Origin: CAWHYG01 sp963833505
Lineage (GTDB): Bacteria; Eisenbacteria; RBG-16-71-46; CAIMUX01
NCBI GenBank assembly: GCA_963833505.1
Contig: CAWHYG010000007.1
Location: forward strand, 2,232,001-2,296,000
Direction of reading: 5' to 3'
DNA: 64,000 nt
Position numbers and translations under genes: made by a program. Shown piece by piece: positions 27,783 to 34,555 of this stretch (position 1 is the first letter of the stretch; every line of letters starts with the position of its first letter). The notes beneath the pieces were generated by a model. That model did no database searches, had not been told where the DNA came from, and saw only the letters and a list, made by a program, of their open reading frames with translations.

Positions 27783-28377
27783 GAAGTGGACGGACTTGCT
27801 CCTGGACCGGTGGGCGAACGAGCTGTCGGAAGAGGAGGCGATCCTCCTGGAGCAGCATCTGGCCGATTGCGAGGCGTGCCGGGCGGAAGAGAGTCGTCTG
27901 ACGCAAGGTCTGGCGGGCGTCTCCTGTGGAACCTCGTATCATCCGGCTTCCGACCTCGCCCGGAGGACATGGGAACGATGGAAGCTCGAAAACAGCCTGA
28001 ATCGGAAGCCCGCTGAGGCTCCGGTCGCGGCTGCAGCGCTGCGGGAGGGTCCTTCCCGCCGGCGTTGGATCGCGGCACACGGATCGCCGTTTGAGCTAGG
28101 CTCCGAACGCACCACCAATCGGCTCGTGGCGGCCCTGTTTCCATTCACGCGGCGGATCCCGGTGTATTTCACGGCCGTCGCGGCGGCGCTGGCCATCCTG
28201 CTGGGAATCTGGATGGGACGGCGCTCGGTGGAAGTCAGTCAGGGGGTTCGCTCTCTTCCGGCCGGCCGCCCCGAACGACTCACACCGCTTGAGGAATCCC
28301 GCGCTCCCTTCGCCTTCGCCACCACGCCAGGGGATGCCATCACCGTGCCCCGCGGCTCGCCCCGCGACACGCTGTAA
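27772..28377 (+). CDS. Membrane anti-sigma factor (zf-HC2)
   Basis: 201 residues from the ATG at 27772, with GGAGG upstream inside the sigma remnant. H29-x3-C33-x2-C36 (HLADCEAC) is the ZAS/zf-HC2 motif. A transmembrane helix lies near residues 142-160 (YFTAVAAALAILLGIWMG). About 40 residues are outside, Pro/Arg-rich. Its cognate sigma gene survives only as region 4, so it may be a non-functional leftover or may act on another sigma factor. Confidence 0.75.
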   Translation: MSCRKWTDLLLDRWANELSEEEAILLEQHLADCEACRAEESRLTQGLAGVSCGTSYHPASDLARRTWERWKLENSLNRKPAEAPVAAAALREGPSRRRWIAAHGSPFELGSERTTNRLVAALFPFTRRIPVYFTAVAAALAILLGIWMGRRSVEVSQGVRSLPAGRPERLTPLEESRAPFAFATTPGDAITVPRGSPRDTL

Positions 28378-28572
28378 GCGGCGCAGGGCGCAGCGGGCCG
28401 GAGGCTCGGGACCAGCTCATGATCCAAGTTGCTCTCGAAGCTGACATGGTGTTCTCCCTCAAAGGGCTTTCTCCGACAGGAGGGCGGTCGCGGTGTGCCG
28501 GGGGCCCGTGCGGGACTGTGACCCTTTGGCCGATCGGGATCTAACGAAACCCCGTCTCAGAGATCAGCGGGC

Positions 28573-28601
28573 TTGACTTGGCCGAGCGCCCCTGCTATAC
28601 T
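28573..28601 (+). promoter_or_regulatory. Strong sigma-70-type promoter of the RiPP cluster
   Basis: TTGACT, exactly 17 bp, TATACT: five of six bases match consensus in each hexamer, the best promoter in the window. Transcription would start near 28609 and run through the leader, precursor peptide and maturation genes. Confidence 0.75.
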
Positions 28602-28608
28602 TCCGGAC

Positions 28609-28903
28609 GCGTTGGAAAACGGGATTTCGAACTCATTGCGATCAAGCAAGACAGGCGGACAGTAAGGCCGAGACGGCTGACGGCTTGCGAAACTTGCGAC
28701 GTTCGGCTTGGAACGCACGAGCAGAACCTGAGAGCTGGCAGACGAACGCGGCGTGATACGTCTTTTGTGAGGATCTTGGTCCAGCGAGTCCGAGTAGAGG
28801 CCGAAATGCCTGGCCGGCTTCTCGGCGGCTCGGGTCCAGCAGGTGGATCTGTCTCCCCGAGTCGAAGCTGACGGCCGGGCGCAACCCGATTCCAGGAGGT
28901 CGT
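28609..28903 (+). other. Long untranslated leader of RiPP operon
   Basis: About 295 bases between the inferred transcription start and the precursor ATG. An open frame spans 28578-28871, but it starts upstream of the inferred transcription start and its composition is not protein-like. An ATG at 28805 would give only 21 residues and has a weak ribosome site. I see no known riboswitch. The region may carry regulatory RNA structure. From 28378 to 28572 I see nothing supportable. Confidence 0.4.
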
Positions 28904-29008
28904 ATGATCTTCATCATCGATCCTACCCGCACCGCCATGTTGCCGTGCCCGACTTATTGCCACATCAAGCCGTGCTACGGCGTCAACGGCGGCCCAGAAA
29001 TCAAGTAG
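28904..29008 (+). CDS. Putative RiPP precursor peptide, 34 residues, three Cys
   Basis: The ATG at 28904 has a perfect AGGAGGT three bases upstream, the best ribosome site in the region. The peptide has a hydrophobic start (MIFIIDPTRTAML), then a dense core PCPTYCHIKPCYGVNGGPEIK with Cys at 15, 19 and 24. There is no signal peptide, and the leader is too short for a Gly-Gly double-glycine site. The spacing C-x3-C-x4-C and aromatic residues (Y18, Y25) offer targets for radical SAM thioether or carbon cross-links. It is followed 8 bases later by a GC hairpin and then by the maturases. Too small for automatic callers, but its ribosome site and position make it convincing. Not recognised as a known family. 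Confidence 0.78.
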   Translation: MIFIIDPTRTAMLPCPTYCHIKPCYGVNGGPEIK

Positions 29009-29016
29009 GCACATGA

Positions 29017-29042
29017 CGCGGGGGGGCGTCGTCCCCCCCGCG
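29017..29042 (+). terminator. Intercistronic GC hairpin after precursor gene
   Basis: A perfect 10-bp stem (CGC then seven G, paired with seven C then GCG) with a 6-nt loop, lying 8 bases after the precursor stop and 25 bases before the first maturase. No T-tract follows, so full termination is unlikely. Such a structure commonly stabilises the short precursor message or lets only some transcripts continue, raising peptide over enzyme. Confidence 0.7.
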
Positions 29043-29067
29043 GTGATTCCGCAAGCGCGGGGCCCAC

Positions 29068-30426
29068 ATGGTGAAAGCCTCGTCGTTCAATCACTTCTTT
29101 CCATGGCGGGACGGGACCTATCTGGCCTATAACGCCCAGTCGGGCGCCATGGCCATGATGACCATGGAAAACTATGCCTGCTACTGCAAGCTGACCCAAG
29201 GGACCACCGGCGCCGATTCCGAATCCCTGACCGCGGCCGAGCAGGAGTTGCTCGGGCAGCTCGAGTACGGCCGATTCGCCTCGACCGCCGGCCGCTCCGA
29301 GCTCGCATCGCTCAAGTTCCTGCACCGCAAAGCCAGGTTTGATTCCACCGCGCTCGGCCTTGTCATCGCGCCCACCATGGCCTGCAACATGGCCTGCCGG
29401 TACTGCTTCGAAGGCAACAAGCGGGGCCGCATGTCCCCCACCGTCGTCGAGTCCATTCTCACTTTCATCGAGGATCGCGCCCCGGGATTGAAGGACCTGC
29501 AGGTCACCTGGTATGGCGGGGAGCCTCTCCTGGCCCTGGACATCATCGCCGATCTGACCCAGTCGATCCTGGATCTGACGGAGCAATACCGCTTTCAATC
29601 CGCGTTCAGCATGATCTCGAACGGTTCTCTTCTGGATCGCGAGACCGTCGACCGCCTGGAGTCCTTGCGAGTCAATCCCGTTCAGGTGACGATCGATGGG
29701 CCGGCGCGGCTCCATGATGAAAAACGACCGCTCCAGAACGGCCGGCCGAGCTTCGAGACGATTCTCACGAATCTTGTCTACGCCTGCACCCGGATCCCCG
29801 TCTCGATCCGAGTCAACGTCGATCGGGACTTTTCCACGGATCTTCTGGCCGAGCTGCTGCAGGAGCTCAAGGCCGTCGGCCTGGAAGACAAGGTCAGCAT
29901 CTTCTTCGGGCTTCTCGAACCGGCGACCACCGTCTGCGCGAACATCTCGGAAAACTGCTACCAGATGGCCGAGTTCTCGGCCCTCGAGCTGGATTACTAT
30001 CAGCTCGTTTCCGACGCGGGGTTCGCTCTCCAAAGGCTGCCGTCGCCGATTTCGACCGCCTGCTACGCCCAGCTGGCCAGTTCCTTCCTGGTCGATCCGG
30101 ACGGCGATCTCTACCGCTGTTTCAACTTCGCCGGCGACAAGAGCAAGTCGATCGGCAACATCCAGAACCCCATCGACTACCAGCATCCGGAGTTCACCCG
30201 GCTGTTCGACTTCGATCCCTTTGAGGACGACGAGTGCCGGCAATGTGGTATCCTGCCCATCTGCATGGGCGGATGTCCCGCCAAACGGTGCGACCGCAAC
30301 CTGCCCCGCGAGCAGGTCTGCGACACCTGGAAGTACAATCTCCGGCCGATGCTGGAGTTGATCGCCGCCAACCGGCTGCGCCAGCAGCCCCAACCGCCAA
30401 ACCCGGCCCTCCAGGAGACGGCATGA
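29068..30426 (+). CDS. Radical SAM/SPASM peptide maturase 1
   Basis: 452 residues. N-terminal ~95 residues (NHFFPWRDGTYLAYNAQSGA) form the short beta-hairpin/helical region common in SPASM maturases, possibly leader-binding. The radical SAM motif is C106-x3-C110-x2-C113 (ACNMACRYCFEGN), with GGEPL at 150-154 for SAM binding. SPASM Cys are at 332, 351, 390, 393, 399, 403, 408 and 418, enough for two auxiliary [4Fe-4S] clusters. Related enzymes (SkfB, PapB, AlbA types) make sulfur-to-carbon or carbon-carbon links in Cys-containing peptides, which fits the adjacent three-Cys peptide. The ribosome site is poor, so translation may depend on coupling. It ends in an ATGA overlap with the next gene. 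Confidence 0.9.
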   Translation: MVKASSFNHFFPWRDGTYLAYNAQSGAMAMMTMENYACYCKLTQGTTGADSESLTAAEQELLGQLEYGRFASTAGRSELASLKFLHRKARFDSTALGLVIAPTMACNMACRYCFEGNKRGRMSPTVVESILTFIEDRAPGLKDLQVTWYGGEPLLALDIIADLTQSILDLTEQYRFQSAFSMISNGSLLDRETVDRLESLRVNPVQVTIDGPARLHDEKRPLQNGRPSFETILTNLVYACTRIPVSIRVNVDRDFSTDLLAELLQELKAVGLEDKVSIFFGLLEPATTVCANISENCYQMAEFSALELDYYQLVSDAGFALQRLPSPISTACYAQLASSFLVDPDGDLYRCFNFAGDKSKSIGNIQNPIDYQHPEFTRLFDFDPFEDDECRQCGILPICMGGCPAKRCDRNLPREQVCDTWKYNLRPMLELIAANRLRQQPQPPNPALQETA

Positions 30427-31541
30427 AGATCAACGGCGTCGACATATTTCCTGAGGCGGTGGTGTGGGAGATCACGTTCGCCTGCAACATGCGATGCATC
30501 CACTGCGGCACGTCGGCCGGCAAGCGCCGGGTTGATGAGCTCACCACGCGGGAAGCGCTCAACTTGATCGACGAGCTGGCCGGTCTGGGAGCCCGGACGA
30601 TCACCCTTTCCGGCGGCGAGCCTCTGATGCGCGAAGACTGGCGCGAGCTGGCCGGACGCGTCAAGAAACACGGAATCACGCTCCATCTCATCACCAACGG
30701 ATACCTGGTCACGCCCGAGATCGTCGAAGACATGGCGGCGCTCCAGTTCGATCGCATCGGCGTCAGCCTCGACGGCAGCGAGCCGACGCACAACTACATC
30801 CGCCAGCGCGAGGACAGCTACCACCGGGCGCTCGCGGCCATCGATCACCTGCAGGGGCGCAACGTGGACTTCTGCGTGGTGAGCCAGATTTCCGATGTCA
30901 ATCTCCACGAGCTGGATTTCCTGCACCGGACGCTGGTGGAGCACGACTGCAGGATCTGGCGGATCCAGATGACGACCGCGACCGGTCGGATGCGGGCCCG
31001 GACCGAGGCGGCGCTTTCCCTGGACAACTACCCCAGGCTGATCTCGAAGCTGTTCGATCTCAAGGCCGCCCAGGACATCCTGATCGACGTCGGCGAGAAC
31101 ATCGGCTATTACGGCTGCCAGGGCAGCGCGCTGAATGACAACCTGCCCTACCTCGGATGCTACGCGGGCACGCGCGTCGCCGGCGTGGAGTCGAACGGCG
31201 ACGTGAAGGGCTGCCTGTCCATGCCGGAAGAGTTCGTGGAGGGAAACATCCGGGACTCCTCTTTCACCGCCATCTGGAACGATCCCGATCGGTTCGCCTA
31301 CAACCGCAAGTTCACCCGGGAGACCGCCGCGGGGGCCTGCCGCGAGTGCCGCTATCTGCCGCTTTGCCGGGGCGGCTGCGCCACGACGTCCGTAGCGCAG
31401 ACCGGGTGCCGGGCCAACAACCCGTACTGCATCTACCAGATGGAAGTCAGGCAGGGCATCCCGCCGGTCGACCCGAAGGAGGTGACCGATCTGCTCGCCA
31501 TCTACAATCCGGACGCCCTGAAGGGCCGCGAGGCGGTGTGA
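30423..31541 (+). CDS. Radical SAM/SPASM peptide maturase 2
   Basis: 372 residues, ATG overlapping the previous stop. The radical SAM motif is C21-x3-C25-x2-C28 (FACNMRCIHCGTS), with GGEPL at 64-68. SPASM Cys are at 246, 264, 306, 309, 315, 319, 329 and 336. The domain begins almost at residue 1, PqqE/MftC style, without the N-terminal extension of maturase 1, so it differs in how it meets substrate. EAVVWEITFACNMRC and LPLCRGGC are close to the peptide-modifying class rather than to sulfatase activators. Two SPASM enzymes in sequence suggest two separate steps or a paired complex. Confidence 0.9.
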   Translation: MKINGVDIFPEAVVWEITFACNMRCIHCGTSAGKRRVDELTTREALNLIDELAGLGARTITLSGGEPLMREDWRELAGRVKKHGITLHLITNGYLVTPEIVEDMAALQFDRIGVSLDGSEPTHNYIRQREDSYHRALAAIDHLQGRNVDFCVVSQISDVNLHELDFLHRTLVEHDCRIWRIQMTTATGRMRARTEAALSLDNYPRLISKLFDLKAAQDILIDVGENIGYYGCQGSALNDNLPYLGCYAGTRVAGVESNGDVKGCLSMPEEFVEGNIRDSSFTAIWNDPDRFAYNRKFTRETAAGACRECRYLPLCRGGCATTSVAQTGCRANNPYCIYQMEVRQGIPPVDPKEVTDLLAIYNPDALKGREAV

Positions 31542-31575
31542 CCAACGGTTCCAGCCCGCAGGGGGTTCATGAGTA

Positions 31576-33004
31576 ATGCGGGCTACACCCTCGATTCTGC
31601 TGGTCTACCCCTCGTGCTTCTACTATTCGTTCGGCGGCGACCGGGTTGAGATCAAGACGTCGCTGCTTCTCCTGGCGTCGTATGTGGCGCAGTATTTCCC
31701 AGTCCAATATGCCGACTTCGAGTTGAGCATCGGGCGCCCCAACAGCCCGGTCCAGATCAAGCGCTTTGAACGGAAGGCGCGCGAATTCCTGGGGGCGCGG
31801 GAATACGACATCCTGGGGCTCTCGTGCTGGACCAGTTTGTCCTACCAGGCGACGATGATGACGGCCCGCATCTCGCGGGAGTTGTATCCCGATCGGTTGA
31901 TCGTCGTCGGCGGCTACCATCCAACCGCGCGGCCGGAGGACTTCGAAACTCCCGAGGACACGATCGACTACGTGGTCTGCGGCGACGGCGAGCTGGCGCT
32001 CCGCGAAATCGCCGAGGGCTTTGCCGGGCACGGCCGGCCGGCCCATACCACGACCGTGAAGGCGCCCACCTTCATGGCGCAGGACTTCGTCGACTACCGC
32101 TGGGACCTGATCGAAGACGGCGTCCCGGCCGAGTCCCTGCGCTCGATCGCCACCCTCAACCTCTACCTCTCCCGAGGCTGCCCCTTCGACTGCACGTTCT
32201 GCATGGAGTCGCTCAAGGACCGGCGTTGGCGGGCCTACACTCCCGAACGCTCCGTCACCGAGATCCGGCGGGCGGCGGAGCGATTCCAGCCGGAGGGGAT
32301 CGGCATCGCCGACGCTTGTTTCGGCCTGCCCAACCGGTGGCGCCAGGAGTTCCTCGCGAGAGTCGCCGATCTTCATCCCGACTATTGGCTGCTCTTCCAG
32401 GCGCGGCCGGAGCATCTGGGCGAGCCTGACCTCAGGCCGCTCTCAAAGCACAAGGTGGAAGTCCAGTTCGGGCTCGAAAGCGGTTCCCCCAGGATGCTCC
32501 AGATCATGAGGAAGACGTCTCAACCCCAATCCTATCTGGAGACGTTCCGGCGGACGAGTCGGAGATGCAGCGATTACGGGATCATCCACGGAGCGAACAT
32601 CATCTTCAATCATCCGGGCGAAACCCGCGAGTCCCTCGACGAGACCTTCGCCTTCATCGATGCGGAGCTGACCAGGAGAAACCAGACCGTCATTCTGGGT
32701 GACCCATAACTACCTGCATTTCCCGGGGTGCGAGGTGGATCGGAATCGTGCCGAGTACGAGCGCAGGTACGGCAGTCGGTTTCTGAGCCCGACCTGGTGG
32801 ATGGTCGAGGAAGATCAGGTTGCGAACGCGATGAAGGTCGTTCCATCAGCCGATCTGGCCGGGGAAGGAGCGCCGGCTTGGAGCAAGATGCTGGCCGATC
32901 GAACGAACGCGCTGAAGAACGCGTTGACCCCGTTGGCTTTCAGCTTCGCCGCCGAAACGCATTACCAGGACTGGCAGACGGATCCGCGCTACCATCCTCT
33001 TTGA
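31576..33004 (+). CDS. B12-binding radical SAM enzyme A, one frame break
   Basis: Residues 1-150: a B12-binding-like domain (ILLVYPSCFYY, LLLLASYVAQYFPV, DILGLSCWTSLSYQ, LIVVGGYHPTARPEDF). The classical cobalt-ligating D-x-H-x-x-G is not obvious, so corrin may bind base-off without a His ligand. Radical SAM Cys are 202, 206 and 209 (GCPFDCTFCM). Residues 374 onward leave the frame at 32691-32697 (CATTCTG) and continue as THNYLHFPGCEVDRNRAEYE in the next frame. Deleting one base gives 475 residues, exactly the length of the paralogue at 33128, and aligns a Trp present in both. Likely an active enzyme with a consensus error. Such enzymes methylate or rearrange unactivated carbons. Confidence 0.82.
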
Positions 33005-33013
33005 GCAAGCTGC

Positions 33014-33160
33014 GATGCGCGGCGTTCTCATCATCCTCTGCGAGCGGGCTCTGATGCGAGGCACTCCACCATCCTGTGGGTGGACCATGACGCGAAGCAC
33101 TCCACCTTTCTCTGCGGGCGACCTTTGATGCGAGGCACTCCCTCCATCCTCGTCGCCTAC
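33014..33160 (+). repeat. Four degenerate ~38-bp tandem copies of a gene start
   Basis: Units begin near 33014, 33053, 33089 and 33127, each with GATGCG or GACGCG, then a GGC or AGC plus CTCC-like stretch and a TCTG(C/T)G block. The last unit is the true start of the next gene (MRGTPSIL). The second unit holds a 24-codon frame (33054-33128) whose TGA overlaps the real ATG as TGATG, so re-initiation may feed the downstream gene. Confidence 0.55.
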
Positions 33161-34555
33161 CCCTCGTCTTTCTGCCTTCCGGGCTCGATCGATCTTGTCG
33201 AGATCAAGACGCCCCAGCTTCTCCTGGCCTCGTACCTCGCCCGATTTTTTCCCGTGGCCTATGAAGACTTCGAGCTCTCGATCGGGAGGCCCAACAGCCC
33301 CGCGCAGGTCCGGCGGTTCGAGCGCCGTGTTCGGGAAACTCTCGCCGGGCACCCGATCGACATCCTGGCTCTCTCCTGCTGGTCCAGCGTGTCCTATCGC
33401 GCCACGCTGGCGACGGCCAGGATCTTCCGGGATCTGTACCCGGACCGACTGATCGTGGTCGGCGGGTATCACCCGTCAGCCCGGCCGGAGGAGTTTTGCG
33501 ACTCCGGCCATCTCATCGATTACGTCGTGTGCGGCGAGGGTGAACTGGCCCTGAAACAGATCGCCGAAGGCTTCCCCGTCCACGGACGACCACCGGAGAC
33601 CACGATCGTGAAGGCGCCCGCCTTCCCGCTTGAAGAGTTTGCGCCCTGCAACTGGGATCTCGTGGACTCCCAGGTCAGCGAATTGCTTCCGAACGGCATC
33701 ACGAACATCTTCCTGTATCTCTCGCGCGGATGCCCTTTCTCCTGCTCCTTCTGCATGGAACCGCTCAAGGAGCCTGGATGGCGGGCGCTTTCGCCCGACG
33801 ACGCGATGCGCGAGATGCGGGCAGCCATCGATCGGTTCCGGCCCGCGGCGGTGGCGATCGCCGACGCCTGTTTCGGCCTGCGTCCGACGTGGCGAAAGGA
33901 GTTCCTGCGCGACCTGGCCGCGGCCCATCCGACCTGTTGGCTGATCTTCGAGACCCGGCCCGAATCCATCGATCCGGTGGACATCGAGCTCCTCTCCGGG
34001 CTCAAGGTGGAGGTCCAGTTCGGCGTGGAAAGCGGTTCGCCCCGGATCCTTCGCCTGATGAACAAGGCCCGCGAGCCCGAGCGCTTTCTTTCCCGGTTTC
34101 GCGAGGTCAGCGCTGCCCTGAGCCGATGCGGCGTCCTCCATCGCGCCAACCTGATCTTCAATCATCCGGGCGAAACCCGCGAGACTCTGCTCGAGACCTT
34201 TGCGTTCATGGACGGCATGCTGACCGCCGAGCACTCCTCGCTGATCTGGGGCGGCCACGGATACATGCACTTTCCCGGCTGCGAGCTGGATCGCAATCGC
34301 GGGCGTTACGAGCGCGAATTCGGAACCCGATTCCCCGCGCAGGATTGGTGGCGGGAAGAGCTGGTGCGATTCGATGACGCGCTCGGCACCCAGCCGTCGG
34401 ACGAGCTGTGCGGTCCGGACACAGACCTCTGGAAACGGATGTTGAAGGATCGGGACCAGACGTTGCGCTCGGTCCTGACGCCGGAGGCATTCAACTTCGC
34501 GGCGTGGCAGTATTTCCCGGAGTGGCAACATGACCCTCGCTACCGGAAGACATAG
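33128..34555 (+). CDS. B12-binding radical SAM enzyme B
   Basis: 475 residues. The start at 33128 aligns with the paralogue's start (MRGTPSILVAYPSS against MRATPSILLVYPS); an ATG 48 bases upstream would add repeat-derived residues. It has the same layout: B12-binding-like region 1-150 (DILALSCWSSVSYR, VVGGYHPSARPEEF), radical SAM Cys 202, 206 and 209 (GCPFSCSFCM), VEVQFGVESGSPRIL in the barrel, and a C-terminal region with HFPGCELDRNRGRYE and W-rich end. Identity with enzyme A is high along the full length, so they arose by tandem duplication and probably act on different residues of the same peptide. Confidence 0.9.
   Translation: MRGTPSILVAYPSSFCLPGSIDLVEIKTPQLLLASYLARFFPVAYEDFELSIGRPNSPAQVRRFERRVRETLAGHPIDILALSCWSSVSYRATLATARIFRDLYPDRLIVVGGYHPSARPEEFCDSGHLIDYVVCGEGELALKQIAEGFPVHGRPPETTIVKAPAFPLEEFAPCNWDLVDSQVSELLPNGITNIFLYLSRGCPFSCSFCMEPLKEPGWRALSPDDAMREMRAAIDRFRPAAVAIADACFGLRPTWRKEFLRDLAAAHPTCWLIFETRPESIDPVDIELLSGLKVEVQFGVESGSPRILRLMNKAREPERFLSRFREVSAALSRCGVLHRANLIFNHPGETRETLLETFAFMDGMLTAEHSSLIWGGHGYMHFPGCELDRNRGRYEREFGTRFPAQDWWREELVRFDDALGTQPSDELCGPDTDLWKRMLKDRDQTLRSVLTPEAFNFAAWQYFPEWQHDPRYRKT

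Noticed and set aside
28578..28871. 97-codon open frame upstream of the precursor peptide
   Set aside because: It starts before the inferred transcription start, has no ribosome site, and its Arg/Gly/Ser-rich composition looks like chance coding in GC-rich DNA.
28975..30393. Long minus-strand frame opposite maturase 1
   Set aside because: It is the antisense shadow of a gene with clear radical SAM and SPASM motifs; high GC commonly leaves the opposite strand open.
32691..32709. Programmed +1 frameshifting in B12 enzyme A
   Set aside because: No slippery codon set or stimulatory structure is evident, and the same word is found at frame breaks in unrelated genes, favouring sequence error. Not excluded experimentally.
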